Shown: in pieces, positions 43,573 to 48,824 of the stretch | Layout: each line of letters starts with the position of its first letter | How positions within the stretch are numbered: the stretch's first letter is position 1 | Origin: an uncultured Ilumatobacter sp. | GTDB lineage: Bacteria > Actinomycetota > Acidimicrobiia > Acidimicrobiales > Ilumatobacteraceae | Length of the DNA stretch: 48,824 bases | Assembly: GCA_937905835.1 (NCBI GenBank) | Contig: CALCXK010000083.1 | Coordinates: 1 to 48,824 of the forward strand | Reading direction: 5' to 3' | Notes under the pieces: model-generated | What the model was told of the DNA's origin: nothing | What the model saw: the letters and a program-made list of their open reading frames with translations, nothing else | Database searches by the model: none | Made by a program: the position numbers and the translations under genes

Positions 43573-44199
43573 ATGCCGGCGATTGAGGGTGCACAGCGTC
43601 CGTTTTGGATGCACCAGGTCGTTGAGTACCTCATCGGCATCGTTTTGATTGGCGCGGCGTTTCAGGTGCCGGAGCCGGTGGTCCCTGCTGTGATGGGCGC
43701 GGTTGTGGTGATGAACGCGGCGATTGCCAGGGGGCCGGCTTCAGCGTTTCCGTTGGTGAGTCGAACGGTGCACCGCTGGCTCGATGTCGTGGTGATCCTG
43801 CTACTGGTCGCTGCAGCGTTCCAGCCGGTGTTTGACGTGGACAGTACGGGGCGCTTGTTGCTCTGCGGTATTGCGTTCGTGATGTTCTTTATCTGGTTGA
43901 ACTCTGACTTTGCCGAGAAGGCGATCAGCAAGAAGAACAAGCAGCAGGTCAAGCGCGCCCGGCAGGAGCGGTTGGCGCGCCCGCAGAGCGAAGAGCTTGG
44001 CAAGAAGGCTGGTCGGGTTGTGGGTGATGGGGTCAACGCCGCCAAGCGGATGAACAGGAAGCGCAAGGAAGCCCGGCACGAGGGGTCGGCGCGTCCGCAG
44101 AGCGAAGAGCTTGGCAAGAAGGCTGGTCGGGCCGTGGGCAGTGGGGTCAATGCGGTGAAACGGATGAACAAGAAGCGCAAGGAAGCTGACAACGAGTGA
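43573..44199 (+). CDS. Four-helix membrane protein with a tandemly repeated basic tail
   Basis: A 208-residue protein not recognised. Four hydrophobic segments are visible (VVEYLIGIVLIGAAF, VVPAVMGAVVVMNAAIA, WLDVVVILLLVAAAF, LLLCGIAFVMFFIWL). The cytoplasmic tail has two copies of a 38-residue unit, ARPQSEELGKKAGR...VNAxKRMNxKRKEA, encoded by 43975-44088 and 44089-44199. The copies are very similar in DNA, a recent duplication. TACTCT (43561-43566) lies 6 nt before ATG 43573 with no Shine-Dalgarno, a leaderless start; the longer upstream frame runs through the groESL terminator and is not coding. Confidence 0.7.
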   Translation: MPAIEGAQRPFWMHQVVEYLIGIVLIGAAFQVPEPVVPAVMGAVVVMNAAIARGPASAFPLVSRTVHRWLDVVVILLLVAAAFQPVFDVDSTGRLLLCGIAFVMFFIWLNSDFAEKAISKKNKQQVKRARQERLARPQSEELGKKAGRVVGDGVNAAKRMNRKRKEARHEGSARPQSEELGKKAGRAVGSGVNAVKRMNKKRKEADNE

Positions 44200-44248
44200 T
44201 ACGGGCAGCGGGGGTGCTGGCAATCCGGTCGGCTCGTATCATGGTGGT

Positions 44249-44416
44249 ATGAGTTTTCAACTGCCTGCTCCTGATCTCGCCAAGATCATCGCAGCGTGGG
44301 AAGAGTTCGAAGACGGCGAACAGCAGCCTGGCCGTGTGCTGGCGAATATGAAGACTGCGGGCCTCCCGCGTGTGCTCGCCGAACTGGTCGCGCAGGGCTG
44401 GAAGCCGTCCGACTGA
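44249..44416 (+). CDS. Small protein of 55 residues
   Basis: MSFQLPAPDLAKIIAAWEEF onward, ending LVAQGWKPSD. It is rich in helix-forming residues, with no membrane segment. TATCAT (44237-44242) is exactly 6 nt before ATG, a good leaderless promoter. It ends 8 nt before the NUDIX gene. Codon use resembles that of its neighbours. Function unknown. Confidence 0.65.
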   Translation: MSFQLPAPDLAKIIAAWEEFEDGEQQPGRVLANMKTAGLPRVLAELVAQGWKPSD

Positions 44417-44424
44417 ATGGTCCC

Positions 44425-45087
44425 ATGACCGACATGCGCGCAGGCGGCGCGCAACGCCATCGCGTTCCCCGCCCTCCTGCATTTACTGAACACTTCGCCA
44501 CACCCTGGGAGCTTGGCTCGTCATGGTCGGTTGATGAATTGGTTGCTCGGGTACCGGAACGGTCTGGGCCGATGCTGCCGACCTTTCCCGACGCCAAGCT
44601 CTCGGCTGTCCTCTGCGTGCTCGCCGACGGGCCCGACGGCGCCGAGGTGTTGCTGACGCGACGCTCGATGGAGATGCGCAACCACAAAGGTGAGATCAGT
44701 TTCCCGGGTGGTCGTGTCGACCCAGGTGAGACGGCGATCGAGGCTGCCGTCCGCGAGGCACAGGAAGAGGTCGGACTCGACCCCGCCCTGTCGACCATCG
44801 TCGGCGAACTCGAACACCTGAATACCGTCGTCTCGAAGAGCTACATCGTGCCCATCGTGGCGCGACTCGATGCCGGCGAACGGCCGCGTCTCACGCCGCA
44901 GACCATGGAAGCCGATCGCGTTATGTGGACGCCGATCAGCGAACTCACCAAGCCGTCGACCTATCGTCTGGAGCGTTGGGGCAACTTGCCGCTTGACCGC
45001 CCGTTGCACTTCTTCGAACTCGATGACGAGACGATCTGGGGCGCCACTGGGCGAATGCTCTTTGACCTGATCACCCTGCCCACATAG
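44425..45087 (+). CDS. NUDIX hydrolase, probable CoA pyrophosphatase
   Basis: A 220-residue protein. VLLTRRSMEMRNHKGEISFPGG (75-96) is the extended motif of CoA-hydrolysing NUDIX proteins (NudL/PCD1 group), followed by the NUDIX box GGRVDPGETAIEAAVREAQEEVGL (95-118; key residues Gly95, Glu102, Arg110, Glu111, Glu114 and Glu115). It likely cleaves CoA or acyl-CoA to phosphopantetheine and 3',5'-ADP. ATG 44425 lies 8 nt after the 55-residue gene. Confidence 0.85.
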   Translation: MTDMRAGGAQRHRVPRPPAFTEHFATPWELGSSWSVDELVARVPERSGPMLPTFPDAKLSAVLCVLADGPDGAEVLLTRRSMEMRNHKGEISFPGGRVDPGETAIEAAVREAQEEVGLDPALSTIVGELEHLNTVVSKSYIVPIVARLDAGERPRLTPQTMEADRVMWTPISELTKPSTYRLERWGNLPLDRPLHFFELDDETIWGATGRMLFDLITLPT

Positions 45088-45120
45088 TTGCGTATGGGGT
45101 CAGGCCCCTTTCGCAACTAT
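45084..45120. repeat. Palindromic repeat, copy 1, at the convergent gene ends
   Basis: ATAGTTGCG (45084-45092) pairs with CGCAACTAT (45112-45120); inside, GGGG pairs with CCCC around TCAGG. The inner 25 bp (45094-45118) recur exactly, in opposite orientation, at 45948-45972. Lying between convergent ends, it may serve as terminator for both genes. Confidence 0.8.
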
Positions 45121-45127
45121 CTCGCGG

Positions 45128-45901
45128 TCAGGCGCCCCAACCGCCGGAGAAGTCGAAGAACTGACCGGTCTGAAAGCGGTTCTTTCCGTCGAGGAGGGGA
45201 GCGGTCACGTGCGCCAATTCCTCGGTTGTGCCGAGGCGTCGCAGCGGCGTTTGCGCCTCGATCTTGGCGCGTCGCTCGGGATCGTCGGCCCCGGTTGCTT
45301 TGATGAACCCGGGAAAGTCCATGAAGTTCGTGCCTACAGCGTTGACTTGGATCCCGTCGCGGGCCATCTCGAGACCGACCGCTCGGACGATGCCATTCGC
45401 TCCGGCCCGAGTGCCGCCGTAGATCGACGTGATTGGGTCGGGACGAGCACCTGTCGACGATGTGAACACGACGACTTGGCCCTGACCGGCGGTCTGCATC
45501 GGCGCCAGTACGGCTTGGAGCCCGTGGAAGACCATGTCGAGGTTGGCCAGCTTGATTTTCTCCCACTGCTCGGTCGTCATGTCGAGGAACTTGCCGGTGA
45601 TGATTACACCGGTCACGAGACATGCAGAGTCGAGTCGGCCGAACCGATCGAGGGCGGCCTGTACCGCTGCCTGGTTGCCGGCCGCCGTGGTCAGGTCGAC
45701 GTCGTTGACGGTCTCGACCGCAGCACCGCGGGCTTCGAGGTCGGGGACGAGTTCGGAGAACGGCGTCTCAGTGGCGCCCATTCGGCCACCTTCGTCGGCG
45801 CCCTGCAGAACGAGATCGAAACCGCGGTCGGCCATCGTGCGAGCGAGCGCTGGACCGACGTAACCGGTGGCCATGGTGAGAAGTGCTACGGGTCGGGTCA
45901 T
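45128..45901 (-). CDS. SDR-family protein with altered active-site motif
   Basis: A 257-residue Rossmann protein. The NAD(P) loop ATGYVGPALA (11-20) is a divergent TGxxxGxG. The catalytic Ser lies in FTSSTG (146-151) and Tyr161 in SIYGGTRAG, but the usual Lys of YxxxK is Arg165. The end, GQFFDFSGGW, is typical of classical SDRs. Oxidoreductase activity is therefore plausible but not sure. GACAAT (45908-45913, minus) lies 6 nt before the ATG, a leaderless start. The gene is bracketed by 25-bp inverted repeats. Confidence 0.8.
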   Translation of the reverse strand: MTRPVALLTMATGYVGPALARTMADRGFDLVLQGADEGGRMGATETPFSELVPDLEARGAAVETVNDVDLTTAAGNQAAVQAALDRFGRLDSACLVTGVIITGKFLDMTTEQWEKIKLANLDMVFHGLQAVLAPMQTAGQGQVVVFTSSTGARPDPITSIYGGTRAGANGIVRAVGLEMARDGIQVNAVGTNFMDFPGFIKATGADDPERRAKIEAQTPLRRLGTTEELAHVTAPLLDGKNRFQTGQFFDFSGGWGA

Positions 45902-45947
45902 ACACCGATTGTCGCAGAGCCCTGACCGGTTGTCCTCACCGGCACAG

Positions 45948-45972
45948 AGTTGCGAAAGGGGCCTGACCCCAT
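45948..45972. repeat. Palindromic repeat, copy 2 (inverted)
   Basis: Exact reverse complement of 45094-45118, containing GGGGCCTGACCCC. The outer arms are less well matched than in copy 1. It lies between the SDR start and the MFS stop. Confidence 0.85.
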
Positions 45973-45994
45973 CCGCGGTTCCGGTCGTAGGGCG

Positions 45995-47161
45995 TCAGGT
46001 GGGTAGCCGGCTGGACGTTGCGGCGCCAGCGAGGGCAAAGCCAATAGCGGCGACGAACACGAGCGTGAACCCGCCGGTGATGTCGGCAATCAAGCCGCCG
46101 AGTTGCGGCGACGTGACCTGCGCGAGGCCGAACGCAAACGTTGCCGCAGCGAAGCTCGGGCCGAACGCTTCGGGACTCGTATTCTGTACGACGTAACCAA
46201 TGATGACCGACGGCAGCCCGCCGAACATCAGGCCGATCACGACTGAACTCGCTGCAACCACACCGACTACTCCGGTGAGGACCCCGGCGAGTGCGATTGC
46301 GAACACCACGTATCCGGTGACAAGCGTTCGTCGTTCGCCAAATCGGCCAGCGACCACGCCCATCAGCACACCGCCGACGATTGCACCGATTCCGACAAGG
46401 GTGAACATCGTTGAGGCAAGGCCCTCGCTAAAGCCGGCATCGTCTTCCAACCGCGACGTGAGGAACGAGATGGCGATTAGGTAGCTGAACCCGTAGGTGA
46501 CGTAGGCGCCAGTGATCGGGATCCAGCCGGGCATCTGACGCAGAATGCCGAAGCCAGCGCCACCGACGCGCTGGCGGCTGGGTGCGTTCTGGCTGTGGCG
46601 CAAGAGGAGGACGATTGCAATGACGATCACGATGCCGAGCGCGAGGTCAATCCGGTAGACGTCACGCCAGGCGGAGTCGCCCGAGCGGTTGCGCGCGACG
46701 CGTGCCAGTTGGCCTGTGACCACGATGCCGATGCCCACGCCGCCACCGATTGCACCAACGGCGAGGCCGCGCCGATGTGGGCCGACGGCGGCCGCAGCGA
46801 TAGCAGGCGACGGCACCCAGATCAGGGCGCCACCGAACCCCATCGAGAAGAGTGCGATACCCAAGACAAACACGTTCGGTGCCACGGCAGCCAGCGCGAT
46901 TCCGGCGAGCGAGAACGCGAACCCGCTCCGCAATACCGCCAGGAGCGGGAAGCGAGTGGTGAGTGAGGCGACGACGAAGGTGCCGACCAGATACGCGAGC
47001 ACGTTGGTGGTGCCGAGTAGGCCAGCGACTGTATTGGAGTGATCGAGGTCGTTGCGAATCGCTGGCAGCAGGACGCTGTACGTGAAGCGCCCGAAGGATT
47101 GGGCGACAACGGCGCCGAGGCCGACCAGTACAACGGCGGCCCAACTGTTGGCGGTGCGCAT
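45995..47161 (-). CDS. MFS transporter (YbfB/YjiJ-like)
   Basis: A 388-residue protein with about twelve hydrophobic helices. GFGGALIWVPSPA and the basic loop GRFGERRTL between helices fit the major facilitator superfamily; VVAQSFGRFTYSVLLPA resembles the start of YbfB/YjiJ-type members. ATG 47161 is preferred over TTG 47164. It starts 4 nt after the decarboxylase stop, so both are on one mRNA; export of the decarboxylation product or uptake of its substrate is a reasonable guess. Confidence 0.82.
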   Translation of the reverse strand: MRTANSWAAVVLVGLGAVVAQSFGRFTYSVLLPAIRNDLDHSNTVAGLLGTTNVLAYLVGTFVVASLTTRFPLLAVLRSGFAFSLAGIALAAVAPNVFVLGIALFSMGFGGALIWVPSPAIAAAAVGPHRRGLAVGAIGGGVGIGIVVTGQLARVARNRSGDSAWRDVYRIDLALGIVIVIAIVLLLRHSQNAPSRQRVGGAGFGILRQMPGWIPITGAYVTYGFSYLIAISFLTSRLEDDAGFSEGLASTMFTLVGIGAIVGGVLMGVVAGRFGERRTLVTGYVVFAIALAGVLTGVVGVVAASSVVIGLMFGGLPSVIIGYVVQNTSPEAFGPSFAAATFAFGLAQVTSPQLGGLIADITGGFTLVFVAAIGFALAGAATSSRLPT

Positions 47162-47165
47162 CAAG

Positions 47166-48584
47166 TCAGCTCTGCAAATCGGCGAGGGCGGCGAGCTGCT
47201 TCCACATGCCGATCACGTGGTGGCGCGTGGTGGCCCGCGCTCCGATCGAGATGCGCAGGACGGATCGCCCATCGAGCACCGTCCGGGTGAACAGCCCGAT
47301 GCCCGAAGCGTTCGCTTTGCTGATCAGGGCGTCGGTTGCTTCGTCACCGTCGGTGTGCGCAACGCACAGCAGGTTGAGCGGGTGCGGTGCGACGATGTCG
47401 AGTCGCTGATGGGCTGCGACCCAACCGGCGAGTTCCTGCGTGAGCGCAACATGCTCTCGAAGCATGGTCTGGATCGGGGCCACACCTTCGGTCCGCAACG
47501 CAAACCACAGTTTGAGCGCACGGAACCGTCGTCCGAGTGGTACGCCCCAGTCGCGGTAATCGATCGCGCTGCTGGACTGTGCGGCTTCGGATGCGAGATA
47601 TGGCGGCAGGATGCTGAGCGCGCCGATCAAGGCCGAACGGTCGGCGGTCCAGAACAAGTTGCAGTCGAAGTTGATCCCCATCCACTTGTGCGGATTGGTG
47701 GTGTACGAGTCAGCCAAATCAAGGCCGCCATTGACCCAGCGATACTCGGGAGCGAGCGCGGCGATTCCAGACATCGCAGCGTCGACGTGTAGCCAGATGT
47801 TGTGCCGCTGCGCGATTTCAGCGATCGCAGGTGTCGGATCGAACGCCATCGAGGAGGTCGTGCCGTGCGAGGTGACGACGAAGAACGGTGTGAGCCCAGC
47901 CGCGAGGTCGGCAGCCACCAAGTCGGCAAATGCATCGGGCCGCATGGCGAACTCGTCATCGGTCGGCACGCAACGCACGCGGTCGGTACCAATACCGGCG
48001 ATGCGGAATCCCTTCTCGATACTCGAATGCGCCTGTGCGGTGCAGTATCCGACGAGGTGTGTGGTGTCGCCGGTGGCGTTCACTGCACCAGCGGTGGCCC
48101 GCCAGCGGGCGGCGAGCATGGCGACCAGCGTCGATTCGCTCGCCGTGCCCTGAATCGCTCCGCCGCCACATTCGCTGGTGGATCGGAAGCGGTCAGGGAG
48201 CCCGAGCAGCTCATGCATCCAGTCGAGCATCAGCGTCTCGAGTTCGGTTGCCGCCGGTGACGTGGCCCACGCCATCACGTTGATGCCGAGCCCGGCCGAC
48301 ATCAGTTCGCCGAGAATCGACGGATACGTGATGTTCGACGGGAACCATGCGAAGAAGTCGGGGTGCTGCCACTGGGTCAGTCCCGGCACGATGATTTGCT
48401 CGAGGTCGGCCATCACAGCGTCGAACGATTCGGGCTCGGTGGGCGGATGCTCGGGCAACTGCGCCCGAATATCACCAGGCTTGGTCGCCGGAAGGACGCG
48501 CTGCTCGGCCACACCGTGTTCGAGGAACTCGGCGATCCAATCGACCATGTCGTGGCCGTGCTGACGGAACTCTTCCGGCGTCAT
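47166..48584 (-). CDS. PLP-dependent group II (aromatic-L-amino-acid type) decarboxylase
   Basis: A 472-residue enzyme. HPDFFAWFPSNITYPSILGEL (about 74-94) is the substrate-side block, QGTASES (145-151) binds the cofactor phosphate, LHVDAAMSG (265-273) holds the pyridine-binding Asp, and the PLP lysine is Lys300 in NPHKWMGINFDCNLFW. It fits the DOPA/tryptophan decarboxylase family; the true substrate is unknown. ATG 48584 is chosen because TACTCT (48591-48596, minus) lies 6 nt upstream, a leaderless start; the frame is open further but has no family match. Confidence 0.88.
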   Translation of the reverse strand: MTPEEFRQHGHDMVDWIAEFLEHGVAEQRVLPATKPGDIRAQLPEHPPTEPESFDAVMADLEQIIVPGLTQWQHPDFFAWFPSNITYPSILGELMSAGLGINVMAWATSPAATELETLMLDWMHELLGLPDRFRSTSECGGGAIQGTASESTLVAMLAARWRATAGAVNATGDTTHLVGYCTAQAHSSIEKGFRIAGIGTDRVRCVPTDDEFAMRPDAFADLVAADLAAGLTPFFVVTSHGTTSSMAFDPTPAIAEIAQRHNIWLHVDAAMSGIAALAPEYRWVNGGLDLADSYTTNPHKWMGINFDCNLFWTADRSALIGALSILPPYLASEAAQSSSAIDYRDWGVPLGRRFRALKLWFALRTEGVAPIQTMLREHVALTQELAGWVAAHQRLDIVAPHPLNLLCVAHTDGDEATDALISKANASGIGLFTRTVLDGRSVLRISIGARATTRHHVIGMWKQLAALADLQS

Positions 48585-48638
48585 GGCTGCAGAGTAGGAC
48601 TCCGTCTCGATTCTGGCTGCCTTGGGGCGACCTGACGG

Positions 48639-48824
48639 ATGGCACACGAAGCTTCAGGATCTGTCCCACGGTTGTGGCCCGTTGTTGCCTCGGCCAGTGC
48701 GTATCGGGAGGCAACCGGGCAGGGCGCAATCCACGCCCGACATTCATCTGGCCACTGGCCCTTCGCGCTGATGGCTGTTCCAGGTGCCGAGCTCATTGAC
48801 AGCTGTTGCGCCGGTGACGTCAGC
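48639..48824 (+). CDS. Possible partial gene running off the right edge
   Basis: From ATG 48639 a frame of 62 codons (MAHEASGSVPRLWPVVASAS onward) stays open to the window end; a stop lies just before it at 48633. It would be divergent from the decarboxylase. Third-position GC is only moderate, and no domain or Shine-Dalgarno is recognised. Confidence 0.3.
   Translation, partial: MAHEASGSVPRLWPVVASASAYREATGQGAIHARHSSGHWPFALMAVPGAELIDSCCAGDVS

Noticed and set aside
48581..48796. 71-residue minus-strand frame at the right edge
   Set aside because: It overlaps the start of the decarboxylase in another frame and shows no domain or start signal.

Overview
The window is a conserved housekeeping region of a high-GC actinobacterium. 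Gene order from rplQ and truA through rplM-rpsI-glmM-glmS, acpS, nnr-alr-tsaE-tsaB-rimI-tsaD to groES-groEL matches, in the same relative order, the block known from mycobacteria and other Actinobacteria. Other features point to a deep-branching lineage such as Acidimicrobiia (Ilumatobacter-like): an interrupted S10 operon, no map next to adk, an L4 protein with an extra C-terminal domain and a double-length GlmS. That placement is inference, since no rRNA is present.

Layout. 1-383: end of tuf and rpsJ, closed by a hairpin. 559-4434: three non-ribosomal genes (HtrA-type protease, TRM11-like RNA methyltransferase, membrane protein with a spermidine-synthase fold) separate rpsJ from the rest of the S10 operon. 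4610-14541: a promoter, a ~220-nt leader and the S10-spc gene series rplC to rplO, tightly packed. 14671-16675: secY-adk. 16699-19961: three accessory genes (DCC-family thiol oxidoreductase with an in-frame UGA, acyltransferase-SGNH protein, TetR regulator). 20086-24300: alpha operon (infA, rpmJ, rpsM, rpsK, rpsD, rpoA, rplQ) plus truA. 24369-25484: a glycosyltransferase. 25495-31631: rplM-rpsI, glmM, giant glmS-like gene, acpS. 31830-39324: acyl-CoA ligase, nnr, alr and the tsaE-tsaB-rimI-tsaD tRNA t6A/acetylation cluster. 39398-41142: dus and maf. 41182-43270: CIRCE-controlled groES-groEL. 43573-45087: a repeat-tailed membrane protein, a 55-residue protein and a NUDIX hydrolase. 45128-48584 (minus): an SDR protein flanked by inverted repeats, then an MFS transporter and a PLP decarboxylase in one operon.

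The most interesting signals are: (1) a DCC-family thiol oxidoreductase whose first redox cysteine is encoded by UGA, followed by a hairpin that fits a bacterial SECIS; (2) infA apparently starting at CTG behind a strong Shine-Dalgarno; (3) a nearly identical promoter shared by the S10 and infA operons and related to the one before rplM; (4) widespread leaderless starts, with a -10 hexamer 6-7 nt before the start codon; (5) the L4 fusion and the 1116-residue GlmS-like protein.

All calls were made by reading the sequence; no database search or folding program was run.
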